From positions 744,001 through 808,000 of the forward strand of contig NZ_CP063849.1 of the NCBI RefSeq assembly GCF_015277775.1: DNA of 64,000 nt. The letters run 5' to 3'. Source of the DNA: Paludibaculum fermentans (lineage in GTDB: Bacteria; Acidobacteriota; Terriglobia; Bryobacterales; Bryobacteraceae). The translations under genes and the position numbers were made by a program. The notes beneath the pieces were generated by a model, which had not been told where the DNA came from, made no database searches, and worked only from the letters and a program-made list of their open reading frames with translations. Below, one piece after another: positions 52,423 through 61,332 of the stretch (its first letter is position 1; each line of letters starts with the position of its first letter).

Positions 52423-53555
52423 GCGATCTGCCTGGTTGTGGCGGGCCCCAATTCCTGCATGGTGCCCAGAAAACTAATCACGTCGTCGCGGCTCAACATG
52501 CCCACTACGAGGTCTCCTTCCATTACCGGGAGTTGATTGACTCCATCGCGATCCAGCAGTTGCAGTGCGGCCCACAGGTCCGTCCGCGGGCCGATGCTCT
52601 TCAGCTCCCGCATTGGGTGCATGACTGTGGCCGCGGTCGTACTGGCCCACTGGGAGCGTGGCACCTCTTTAATCCGGTGAAGCGTCATCATGCCGAGCGT
52701 CTGGCCGCCCTGGACAACCAGAAAACAGCGCCGGCCGCCGCCCAGGACGTGCTCATCTACAAGTTGCTGCAGTTTGATGTCAGGCGCAACGGAGGGGCAA
52801 TGGCTGCTCATGGCTTGCGATGCCGTGTGTCCGGCGAGCAGGCCCTGAAACGCTACCTGGTGCACTTGCGCGGAGGCGGCGTTCTCGAGGAACCAGCCCA
52901 CGAACGCGATCCAGAGTCCGCCCAGGTCGCCGGAGAGCGCGCGCCAGACACCGCTGAAGATGAACAGGAAGCCGAAGAATCGACCAGTATTGGCGGCAAT
53001 GAGCGTGGCTCTCCGCATATCCTTAGTAGCGGCCCAGACGATGGACCGGAAGACTCGTCCTCCATCCAGGGGAAATCCGGGAATCAGGTTGAAGACCGCC
53101 AGGGCGAGATTGATGTAGGCGAGGTATTTCACCAGGCCCAGCAGCGGCTCGATGCCGGCGAGCGCCGGCTGCAGCACGTTGAAGAGCAGCGCGAGGGCGA
53201 GACTGACCGCCGGTCCGGCAATGGCGATCAGAAACTCCGCCTTAGGCGTCAGTGGTTCCGCGCCGATCTGGGCCACTCCGCCGAAGATGAACAGCGTGAT
53301 GCTGCGCACGGGGATGTTGGATCGCAACGCAACAAGCGCATGCCCCAACTCGTGAAGTAGAACACTGGCGAACAGCAGCAGGGCGGTTGCGGCGCCGGTC
53401 ACCCAGTACATCGCAGGGGTCCAGTGCGGGAACTCCTTTGGATAATAGTTGCCGGCCAGCATCCACGTGAGCAGGCCGAAGATGAGGAACCAGGAGTAGT
53501 CGAGATTTATGGGGATCCCCAGGATCCGGCCCAACGGAACCGTTGCCCGGGCCAT
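52419..53555 (-). CDS. Site-2 protease family (M50) membrane protease with CBS pair
   Basis: 378 residues from MARATVPLGRILGIPINLDYSW; the upstream frame extension to 53777 is disregarded. Membrane zinc protease with HELGHA in LLHELGHALVAL and the second ligand in FNLIPGFPLDGGRVFRS, plus about six hydrophobic segments. The C-terminal third has two CBS motifs (about 245-375; for example TVMHPMRELKSIGPRTDLWAALQLLDRDGVNQLPVMEGD), which sense adenine nucleotides in other proteins. First gene of the S2P-ackA-xfp operon. May adjust membrane or regulator proteolysis to energy state (inference). Confidence 0.9.
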   Translation of the reverse strand: MARATVPLGRILGIPINLDYSWFLIFGLLTWMLAGNYYPKEFPHWTPAMYWVTGAATALLLFASVLLHELGHALVALRSNIPVRSITLFIFGGVAQIGAEPLTPKAEFLIAIAGPAVSLALALLFNVLQPALAGIEPLLGLVKYLAYINLALAVFNLIPGFPLDGGRVFRSIVWAATKDMRRATLIAANTGRFFGFLFIFSGVWRALSGDLGGLWIAFVGWFLENAASAQVHQVAFQGLLAGHTASQAMSSHCPSVAPDIKLQQLVDEHVLGGGRRCFLVVQGGQTLGMMTLHRIKEVPRSQWASTTAATVMHPMRELKSIGPRTDLWAALQLLDRDGVNQLPVMEGDLVVGMLSRDDVISFLGTMQELGPATTRQIA

Positions 53556-53891
53556 CGGATTGCCCTGCTGGAGTCTCTTCTTCCAGGCGAGGGAGCCTCC
53601 GGAGTCATCTCCTCCGCGAGTCAGGCCGGCCATGGGAGTGCCTGCGGGTGATTGGTGACAGCGGACGGACTGCTGCTGCGGCCTGTGATCGTCATCGGAG
53701 TCATGGCTATCCCAAGACATGCACGAAGAGTGCCAACCCGTTGAGCTTTCGATCCCCTGCGGGTTGATTGGTCTCAAGGGGGTAGCCGGTCTCTCACTGT
53801 GGCCGAGGGGGGTAACGCTATGTGGTCAGGTGGCAACAGGCGGTCACGAAGAGTCCGCATTGGTCTCCGAATGTAAAAAGATCAAAGGGTA

Positions 53892-53940
53892 TTGTCAGTG
53901 AAACACAGCCATAGTAGAATCACAAACAGGCATAGTAGAT
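53892..53940 (+). promoter_or_regulatory. Promoter and direct-repeat operator of the second BlaI gene
   Basis: TTGTCA (53892-53897) and TAGAAT (53915-53920) are separated by exactly 17 bases, a strong sigma-70-type promoter. CATAGTAGA occurs twice (53910-53918, covering the -10, and 53931-53939). These direct repeats differ from the dyads of the first BlaI operon. The initiation site would be about 18 bases before the ATG. The rest of the 389-base divergent gap from the S2P gene shows nothing else clear. Confidence 0.7.
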
Positions 53941-53944
53941 CACC

Positions 53945-54331
53945 ATGGCACTCCCCAAGCTGACGAAACTGGAACTTCAAATCATGGAGGCTCTCTGGAA
54001 CAGGGGCTCCCTGTCGATCCGCGAGATCCAGGAGGCCTTTCCCGATGATGGCCGCCCGGCCTACACCACGATCCAGACGACGGTTTACCGATTGGAGACA
54101 AAGAAGGCGCTACGGCGGGTCAAGAAGATCAGCAACGCGCACATCTTCGAGGCAGTGATCGCCCGCGATGCCGCACAAGGCAAGTTGATCGATGAGCTGT
54201 TGAGTCTGTTCGGAGGCAGGTCGCAGCCCCTGATGGCTCATCTGGTGGAGACGGGCAAGCTGACGTTGGAAGATGTGGCGGAAGCGGAAGGGTTGCTGCG
54301 GAAGCTGGCTGGAAAGGAAAAGGCGAAATGA
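53945..54331 (+). CDS. BlaI/MecI/CopY family transcriptional repressor (second copy)
   Basis: 128 residues: LTKLELQIMEALWNRGSLSIREIQEAF, then the recognition region RPAYTTIQTTVYRLETKKALRRV, then the dimerisation tail. It starts at ATG 53945 next to operator-like direct repeats. It overlaps the M56 gene by ATGA. It presumably represses the whole co-directional cluster until cleaved by the M56 protease. Confidence 0.9.
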   Translation: MALPKLTKLELQIMEALWNRGSLSIREIQEAFPDDGRPAYTTIQTTVYRLETKKALRRVKKISNAHIFEAVIARDAAQGKLIDELLSLFGGRSQPLMAHLVETGKLTLEDVAEAEGLLRKLAGKEKAK

Positions 54332-56076
54332 TGCTGGGAGAGCTGTCTCCGGTTGCCAATCACCTGTGGCAATCGACTGTTTTCGCTGCTGCAGCCTGGG
54401 CGGCTGCGGTCACGCTTCGGCGCAACCGGCCTCAGTTGCGGTACGGTGTGTGGCTGGCCGCTTCACTGAAATTCCTGATGCCCTTCTCACTATTGGTGGG
54501 CGCCGGGAGCAGGCTTCACTGGACCGAGGCTCCTCCGGTGGCCGCCCCGGTTTCGTCGGCCATCCGGCAGATTGGCCAGCCGTTTGAGGCCCTGCCGTTC
54601 ATGAGCGCCGTGAGTGTATCCACTCCTGGCCGGGACGCCTGGAATCCGGAGACCTTGCTCATATGCTTATGGATACTGGGCGCTGTGTGCGTTCTCAGCC
54701 AGCGTTGGTTCCGCTGGCGCAGCATTCGATTGGCGTTGGCGTCGGCTTCCCCCGTGCCTATTGCGGGTCCGGTTCCGATTCTGTCTTCTCCTGCCCGGCT
54801 GGAGCCCGGCGTGTTTGGAATTCTGCGGCCCGTCCTGTTGCTGCCTGAAGGCATCGGAGAGCGGCTGGCGCCCGCGCAACTGCAGTCGATTCTTGAGCAT
54901 GAGTTCTGCCACGTCAGGCGGCGCGATAACCTCACAGCCGCCCTGCACATGCTGGTGGAGACCATTTTCTGGTTCCATCCCCTGGTGTGGTGGATTGGAG
55001 CACGCCTGGTGCAGGAGCGGGAAAACTGCTGCGACGCCGAAGTGCTGTCGACGGGTAGTGAGCCGGAAGTCTATGCGGCGGGCCTTCTCAACGTCTGCCG
55101 GCACTACCTGGAGTCGCCGTTGGCGTGCGCTTCCGGTGTGACGGGGGCGGACCTGAAGAAGCGGGTGGAGGCGATCATGACCTACCGTAGAGCGCACCGG
55201 CTGAGCCTGGCCCGAAAGCTGATGCTGGGTGTCGCTGGCGTGGCTGCCGTCGCCGGCCCCCTGCTGGTGGGCGCGCTGAGCGTTCCCGCGAGCTTCGCAC
55301 AGCCAGGAAATGACGCAGGGTCCTTTGAAGTTGCCTCGATCAAACCTACCGATCCCGCTTCACGCGGCATTCGCCTGGGCCTGCTGCCGGGCGGCGGGTT
55401 GCGCTGCCAGAATGTCCGATTGAGGCAGTTGATTGAATTTGCCTACGAAGTTCAACCGTTCCAGATCTCCGGCGGGCCGGACTGGCTGAACGATCGTGGG
55501 TTCGACATTGTAGCGAAAGCGCCGCGATCGGCCGAGGCCATTGATCTGGAGCAGCTGAACTTTGCACAGCAGAAGTCCCTGGAAGTCCTGGTCCGGCAGC
55601 GGACACGGTCCCTGCTGGCCGAGCGGTTCCAACTGACGATCCATCGGACGACGAAAGAGATGCCGGTTTACTCGTTGGTGACGGTGAAGGGCGGCGCGAA
55701 GCTGAAGGCCGCTGACGGCGCAGAAGGCAACAAGCAGCAGATGCGGGGGAATCCCGGGCGATTGATCGGACAGAATATGGGGCTCGACTCACTGGCCAAC
55801 CACCTGTCGCGACTGCTGAGCCGTCCGGTGATCGATCGGACCGGGCTGGCCGGCCGCTTCAATTTCGAACTGGAGTGGACCCCGGATCGTGAGATGGAAG
55901 GGGGGCCACGTGGGCCGGGCCCAGCAGACAAGGCCGCTACGGCGGCGGCTCCTGACCCGACAGGTCCTTCCCTCTTCACGGCGTTGCAGGAGCAATTGGG
56001 GTTGAAACTGGAGTCGACCAAAGGACCCGGGGAGATCGTCGTGATCGACCGGGCAGAGAAGCCGTCGGAAAACTAG
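54328..56076 (+). CDS. M56 metallopeptidase fused to a TIGR03435 domain
   Basis: 582 residues. M56 core (about 1-320) with several membrane segments, HEFCH (191-195) in ILEHEFCHVRRRDNL, and RENCCDAEVL. After a last hydrophobic segment (about 300-322) comes a TIGR03435 Acidobacterial domain (about 333-580): SFEVASIKPTDPASRGIRLGLLPGGGLRCQNVRLRQLIEFAY, and the late GLAGRFNFELEWTPD. TIGR03435 replaces the penicillin-binding sensor of BlaR1, so it is the likely periplasmic sensor. The next gene follows by 33 bases. Confidence 0.9.
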   Translation: MMLGELSPVANHLWQSTVFAAAAWAAAVTLRRNRPQLRYGVWLAASLKFLMPFSLLVGAGSRLHWTEAPPVAAPVSSAIRQIGQPFEALPFMSAVSVSTPGRDAWNPETLLICLWILGAVCVLSQRWFRWRSIRLALASASPVPIAGPVPILSSPARLEPGVFGILRPVLLLPEGIGERLAPAQLQSILEHEFCHVRRRDNLTAALHMLVETIFWFHPLVWWIGARLVQERENCCDAEVLSTGSEPEVYAAGLLNVCRHYLESPLACASGVTGADLKKRVEAIMTYRRAHRLSLARKLMLGVAGVAAVAGPLLVGALSVPASFAQPGNDAGSFEVASIKPTDPASRGIRLGLLPGGGLRCQNVRLRQLIEFAYEVQPFQISGGPDWLNDRGFDIVAKAPRSAEAIDLEQLNFAQQKSLEVLVRQRTRSLLAERFQLTIHRTTKEMPVYSLVTVKGGAKLKAADGAEGNKQQMRGNPGRLIGQNMGLDSLANHLSRLLSRPVIDRTGLAGRFNFELEWTPDREMEGGPRGPGPADKAATAAAPDPTGPSLFTALQEQLGLKLESTKGPGEIVVIDRAEKPSEN

Positions 56077-56109
56077 CCACCACCCGGACATTTTGGGGCG
56101 GGCCTATCT

Positions 56110-59100
56110 ATGAAGATCCACACAATGCCAAGGGTGTGCGCGCTGATCCCCCTCTTCCTGGCGGCGATGCTCGCGGCCGGGCAGCGGGGCATCGTAAAGT
56201 TCAATGGCCAGCCTGTGCCTGGAGCCAGCGTCACGGTCCTGCTGGACGGCCGATCCGCCACCGTTGCGACCGGTGCGGATGGAACCTACGAGCTGACGAA
56301 CCTGGCCGAGGGTGAATACCTGTTCAGAGTGGAGATGCCGGGTTTCGCCACAGTGGAGGCAGCCGGAAGGGTCCCTGGCAGTGTGGCCGTGCGGGAATGG
56401 GTGTTGGAGATGCTTCCCCTGGCGTCGATGCCCACGAAGAGTGACCCGCGCTCAAACTCCGCGACCGTCCCGGCGTCGGTTCCGGTGGCTGTGCCGCGAG
56501 GCAAAGCGTCTCAGGGGAAGCCGTCCACCACCCAGGCACCCTTCCAGAGGACGGAGCTCACCGCAGCTGGCGGAAGCGCCCAGACCGGTGCCGCGCAGCC
56601 TGACGCCAGTGGGGCATTTGAGAGCACGGATGCAGCGGAACTCCGCCGCCGCGCCGCGTATGGGTTCCTTGTGAATGGATCGGCCAACAACGGCGCGAGC
56701 TCGCCGTTCGGCCAGGCTCCGTCTTTCGGCAATCAGCGCCGGGGACCGGGATCACAGTACAACGCGAATCTGGGCTTCACCCTGGGCAATGCGGCGTTGG
56801 ATGCGAGGCCCTACTCGTTGACGGGGCAGGGCGCGCCCAAGCCGGACTACACCCGTACACAGGCAATGCTGTCGTTCGGGGGCCCGTTGAAGATCCCGCG
56901 CCTATTGCCCCACAACGGGCCAAACCTGACCTTGAACTACCAGTGGTTACGCAGCTCCACTGTCACCGCGCAGAGTGGACTCGTGCCCACAGCGGCGGAG
57001 CGCATGGGCGATCTCTCGCAGCTTTCGAAGCCCTTCTTCGACCCGTTGAGTGGCGCGCCGTTCCCGGGGCAGCGTATTCCAGCGAACCGGCTCAGCCCCC
57101 AGGCCGAGTCCCTGCTGGCGCTTTATCCGCTGCCGAACTTCCCGAACGCCGGGCGATACAACTATCAGGCGCCCCTTGCCGTGGAGACTCATGACGACAA
57201 TCTGCAGGCGCGCTTCCAGCAGCGGATCCGTCAGAGAGACCAGTTGTTCGGGAGCTACGACTATGCAAGCACCCGAACCGACGCGTCCAGCCTGACCGGT
57301 TTCCTGGACAAGACGAACTTAGTGGGGATGAGCGCCGCCATCAACTGGGCACACTCGTTCTCGCCGGTCTTTCGGGTGGTCGCGGGTGCTCAGTACAGCC
57401 GTCTGGATACGGGAGTCCAGCCGCACTTCGCTGGGCGGCGAAACGTCTCCGGTGAGGCCGGCATCGCGGGCAACGATCAGTCGACGGCAAACTGGGGGCC
57501 GCCCACGCTCACGTTTTCCAGCGGCTTGGCTGCGCTCACGGATGCCCAGAATGGGCTGACGCGAAACAGGACCGCCGGCGTGTCAGTGGACTTCGGCAGA
57601 AACCGGGCGGCGCACAGCCTGGCTTTCGGCGGACTCTGGCGGCGCCAGCAATTCAACCTGCTGGCGCAGGAGAATCCACGCGGGACGCTCGCGTTTACGG
57701 GCGCCGCGACGCAGCAGATGGTGAATGGCTCTGCCTTGCCCGGGACCGGATCGGATCTTGCTGGTTTCCTTTTGGGGATCCCCGACACCATCGCGCTTGC
57801 GCGAGGCAATGCGGACAAGTACCTGCGTGCGCCAACCGCGGCGGTCTACTTCACTGACGATTGGAGACTGAACCCCAGGCTTTCACTCAGCCTGGGCGCG
57901 CGCTGGGAGTACAGTGGCCCGGCCGTTGAACGATACGGCCGCCTGGTGAATCTCGACATTTTACCGGGCCTCGGTGCGGCGGCTCCGGTGGTCGCCACCG
58001 AGCCTACCGGTCCATTGACGGGACAGCGGCTGCCTGGTTCGCTCATCCGGCCAGACCGGAATAATCTTGCTCCGCGATTGGGCTTTGCCTGGCGGCCCCT
58101 GGCGGCATCCTCCATGGTCGTGCGCGGCGGGTATGGCGTGTACTTCGATACGTCGATCTACCAGGCGATGGCGACGCAGATGGCGCAACAGCCTCCGCTC
58201 TCCATCAGTTTCCAGGTCGCCAACCGCCGTGAGAACCCGCTCAATCTGGCGAATGCGTTCAGCTCCGCAGCCGCGTCGGCGCGGAATTCCTATGCGGTCG
58301 ATCCCGATCTGCGCACGGGGTATGCGCAGAACTGGAACCTCTCGGTGCAGAGGGACCTGCCGGGCAGTCTTGTCGTCATCGCGGCCTATCAGGGTGGAAA
58401 GGGGACTCGGGCGCAACAGCAGATTCTGCCCAACACCGTGCCCACGGGTGCGGCCGACCCATGTGCGGCCTGCCCGCGTGGATTCACATACCTCATGTCG
58501 AACGGGAACTCGATCCGGCATGCCGCGTCTGTCGATTTGCGCCGCAGATTGCGGAGTGGGTTCACGGCCTCCGCGCAGTACACTTTCTCGAAGTCGATCG
58601 ACAATGCTTCCCTGGGCGGGCGGAATCAGTCCGGCGCACTGATTGCCCAGAACTGGCTGGATTTGCGGGCGGAAAGGGCGCTCTCCAATTTCGATCAACG
58701 CCACATCCTGAGCGGCTCGGTGCAGTACACAACCGGCATGGGCTTACGGGGCGGTGCGCTATCCGGGGGCAGGAAGGCGAGGCTGGTGAAGGAATGGACG
58801 GTCAGCACCCAGTTGACGGCGGGCAGCGGACTGCCCCTGACGCCCGTGTACTTCACTGTGGTTGACGGTACCGGGGTCACGGGCAGTGTCCGGCCTGATT
58901 ACACGGGATTAGCCCTGTACGATGCTCCACCGGGCCTCGCGTTGAATCCCGCTGCCTATGCTGCGCCTGCCGCCGGGCATTGGGGCAACGCCGGGCGAAA
59001 CACCATCTCCGGTCCATCCCAGTTCACCCTGAATGCGGCGGTCAACCGGAATTTTCCTTTCGGCGACCGCTGGAGCCTGGACGTCCGTGTCGACGCCTTC

Positions 59101-59223
59101 AACGCCTTGAATCACCCGGTGTTTCCCAGTTGGGTTACGACGGTAACCAGCTCACAGTTCGGATTGGCCAATACTGCGGATCCGATGCGGACCCTGCAGA
59201 CCGTGGTGCGACTGAGGTTTTAG
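56110..59223 (+). CDS. Oar-like TonB-dependent outer-membrane protein with carboxypeptidase-regulatory domain
   Basis: 1037 residues with a signal peptide (about 1-24). N-terminal CarboxypepD_reg domain (about 25-100, GIVKFNGQPVPGASVTVLLDG), then a Ser/Ala-rich linker and a TonB-dependent beta-barrel (remaining about 850 residues). Typical blocks are FSPVFRVVAGAQYSRL, ARSL-like, LSLGARWEYSGPAVERYGRLVN and VRGGYGVYFDTSIYQ, and the last residue is Phe (VVRLRF), the barrel sorting signal. It is probably a substrate-import channel. No plug/TonB box is clearly distinguishable. Four bases-scale spacing to the VWFA gene. Confidence 0.9.
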   Translation: MKIHTMPRVCALIPLFLAAMLAAGQRGIVKFNGQPVPGASVTVLLDGRSATVATGADGTYELTNLAEGEYLFRVEMPGFATVEAAGRVPGSVAVREWVLEMLPLASMPTKSDPRSNSATVPASVPVAVPRGKASQGKPSTTQAPFQRTELTAAGGSAQTGAAQPDASGAFESTDAAELRRRAAYGFLVNGSANNGASSPFGQAPSFGNQRRGPGSQYNANLGFTLGNAALDARPYSLTGQGAPKPDYTRTQAMLSFGGPLKIPRLLPHNGPNLTLNYQWLRSSTVTAQSGLVPTAAERMGDLSQLSKPFFDPLSGAPFPGQRIPANRLSPQAESLLALYPLPNFPNAGRYNYQAPLAVETHDDNLQARFQQRIRQRDQLFGSYDYASTRTDASSLTGFLDKTNLVGMSAAINWAHSFSPVFRVVAGAQYSRLDTGVQPHFAGRRNVSGEAGIAGNDQSTANWGPPTLTFSSGLAALTDAQNGLTRNRTAGVSVDFGRNRAAHSLAFGGLWRRQQFNLLAQENPRGTLAFTGAATQQMVNGSALPGTGSDLAGFLLGIPDTIALARGNADKYLRAPTAAVYFTDDWRLNPRLSLSLGARWEYSGPAVERYGRLVNLDILPGLGAAAPVVATEPTGPLTGQRLPGSLIRPDRNNLAPRLGFAWRPLAASSMVVRGGYGVYFDTSIYQAMATQMAQQPPLSISFQVANRRENPLNLANAFSSAAASARNSYAVDPDLRTGYAQNWNLSVQRDLPGSLVVIAAYQGGKGTRAQQQILPNTVPTGAADPCAACPRGFTYLMSNGNSIRHAASVDLRRRLRSGFTASAQYTFSKSIDNASLGGRNQSGALIAQNWLDLRAERALSNFDQRHILSGSVQYTTGMGLRGGALSGGRKARLVKEWTVSTQLTAGSGLPLTPVYFTVVDGTGVTGSVRPDYTGLALYDAPPGLALNPAAYAAPAAGHWGNAGRNTISGPSQFTLNAAVNRNFPFGDRWSLDVRVDAFNALNHPVFPSWVTTVTSSQFGLANTADPMRTLQTVVRLRF

Positions 59224-59226
59224 CAA

Positions 59227-61287
59227 ATGCTTCGTCCTTTGATCCTCGCGCTTCTGATTGTGTCTGCCTCCAGCGCCCAGCCGCCTGTCGACGAGACTCC
59301 TACGTTCAGGACCTCGACACAGTTGGTGGTGGAAACAGTGACGGTTCGCGATGGAAAGGGACGCTCGATCGAGAATCTCACCGCCAAAGACTTTACCGTG
59401 CTCGAGGATGGCAAGCCGCAGAGAATCGCCTTCGCCGAGTATCAGAAGCTGCCGGAGGAGGGGCAGGGTGAGCCGGCGGAGCTCTCAGTTCGCGCCAGCG
59501 TCGTGCCGCGGCTGACACGCACCCAGATTGCAGCAGAGCGGCCCGGTGAGGTCCGGTATCGTGACCGGCGCCTGCTGGTACTGTATTTCGACACGACAGC
59601 GATGCCGGCGCCAGACCAGATCCGCGCCCTGCAGGCGGCTCAGCGGTTCGTCCGCACGAAAATGACCTCTTCCGACCTGTTGGCCGTCATGATGTATTCA
59701 GGCGGAGCTGTCCAGGTATTGGAGGACTTCACAGCCGATCGCGACCACCTGCTCACCACCCTGCAGACGTTGATCGTCGGGGAAGAAGAGTGGGCTGTGG
59801 CGGCCCAGCCAGGAGCCTCGGATACCGGCGCCGCTTTCGGGCAGGATGACAGCGAGTTCAATCTGTTCAATACAGACCGGCAGTTATCCGCTCTGCAGAC
59901 CGCGGCCGCCATGCTGGGCCGTTTGAGCGAGAAGAAGGCGCTCATCTACTTCGCCAGCGGGCTGCGCCTGAATGGCGTGGATAACCAGGCGCAGTTGCGG
60001 GCCACACTGAACGCGGCGATTCGTGCCGGAGTGAGCTTTTGGCCGGTGGATGCCCGGGGGCTTGCCGCACAGGCTCCACTGGGAGATGCCGCCCACGGTT
60101 CTCCCGGCGGGATTGGTGTGTACAGCGGCACCACGGCGGCGGCGATCACCTCAAGCTTCGAGGGATCGCAGGACACACTGTATGCCCTGGCGGCGGACAC
60201 CGGCGGCAAAGCGTTGCTCGACTACAACGACCTGACACGCGGCATCACGGAAGCCCAGAGCGCCGGATCCAGCTACTACCTGATTGGCTACTACACCTCA
60301 AACGAGGCGCTGGACGGCAGGTTTCGCCGCGTGAAGATCACCCTGAACGGCGGACTGCAGGCGAGCCTCGACTACCGCAAGGGCTACTACGCCGGTAAGC
60401 AATTCGGCCGGTTCACCGCCGCTGACAAGGAACGCCAACTGGAGGATGCCCTCCTGCTGGGGGACCCGATTACGGAGCTCACAATTGCCATGGAGGTGAA
60501 CTACTTCCAACTGAATCGGGCGGAGTATTTCGTGCCCATCGCCGTGAAGATCCCGGGTAGCGAACTGGCCCTCGCCAAACGGCGCGGGGCGGAGCACACA
60601 GCGATCGACTTCATTGGGGAGATCAAGGAGGGATCCACCACGGTGGCGAATGTGCGCGACAAGGTCGACATCAAATTGAGCGGAGCGACCGCTACCGAGC
60701 TCTCGCGGCGCGCCATCGCCTACGATACCGGCTTCACCCTGCTGCCCGGCCAGTACACGTTGAAGTTCCTGGCGCGTGACGCGGAGACGGGGCGAATCGG
60801 CACCTATTTGACGACTTTCGTAATCCCCAACCTGAACAAGGAGGACGTGCGGCTGCCCATCAGCTCTGTTGTGCTCAGTAACCAGTCGGTTCCGCTGGAG
60901 GAGGCCCTCTACAGTGTAGGCAAGAGCGCCGCGCAGACGTTCAGCCCGCTGGTGCAGGGCGGGGAAAAGCTCATTCCCAGCGTCACTCGTGTATTCTCGC
61001 GGAGCCGGGAGATGTTCGTTTACCTGCAGGCCTACCAGCAAGGGGCCAGTGAGCCACAACCTGTGATGGCATTCGTGACGTTCTATCGCGGGCCGTCAAA
61101 GGTCTTTGAGACCCCGCTGATGCGAGCTTCGGAAGGGCTGAACAACAGGCTGAATACAATCCCGCTGAAACTTCGCTTTGCCATTGACCGGCTGGAGCCG
61201 GGCGAGTACACCTGCCAGACGACCGTGCTCCACCCCGACGGGAGGAAGGCTGCATTCTGGCGGACCCAGGTGATGGTCATTCCTTAG
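59227..61287 (+). CDS. VWFA-related Acidobacterial domain protein (TIGR03436-type)
   Basis: 686 residues with a signal peptide (MLRPLILALLIVSASSAQ). The family opener TFRTSTQLVVETVTVRDGKGRSIENLTAKDFTVLEDGKPQ is followed by a von Willebrand A domain (about 115-350). Its metal site reads FDTTAM, not the canonical DxSxS, so metal binding may be altered. A late C-terminal half (about 400-686) is Ig-like and unrecognised. Three bases after the Oar gene stop. Probably a surface or periplasmic adhesion/assembly factor. Confidence 0.88.
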   Translation: MLRPLILALLIVSASSAQPPVDETPTFRTSTQLVVETVTVRDGKGRSIENLTAKDFTVLEDGKPQRIAFAEYQKLPEEGQGEPAELSVRASVVPRLTRTQIAAERPGEVRYRDRRLLVLYFDTTAMPAPDQIRALQAAQRFVRTKMTSSDLLAVMMYSGGAVQVLEDFTADRDHLLTTLQTLIVGEEEWAVAAQPGASDTGAAFGQDDSEFNLFNTDRQLSALQTAAAMLGRLSEKKALIYFASGLRLNGVDNQAQLRATLNAAIRAGVSFWPVDARGLAAQAPLGDAAHGSPGGIGVYSGTTAAAITSSFEGSQDTLYALAADTGGKALLDYNDLTRGITEAQSAGSSYYLIGYYTSNEALDGRFRRVKITLNGGLQASLDYRKGYYAGKQFGRFTAADKERQLEDALLLGDPITELTIAMEVNYFQLNRAEYFVPIAVKIPGSELALAKRRGAEHTAIDFIGEIKEGSTTVANVRDKVDIKLSGATATELSRRAIAYDTGFTLLPGQYTLKFLARDAETGRIGTYLTTFVIPNLNKEDVRLPISSVVLSNQSVPLEEALYSVGKSAAQTFSPLVQGGEKLIPSVTRVFSRSREMFVYLQAYQQGASEPQPVMAFVTFYRGPSKVFETPLMRASEGLNNRLNTIPLKLRFAIDRLEPGEYTCQTTVLHPDGRKAAFWRTQVMVIP

Positions 61288-61332
61288 CACCCCTCGATGG
61301 AACCCTCTTCCCACCCGCTATTCTGGGAGAAC

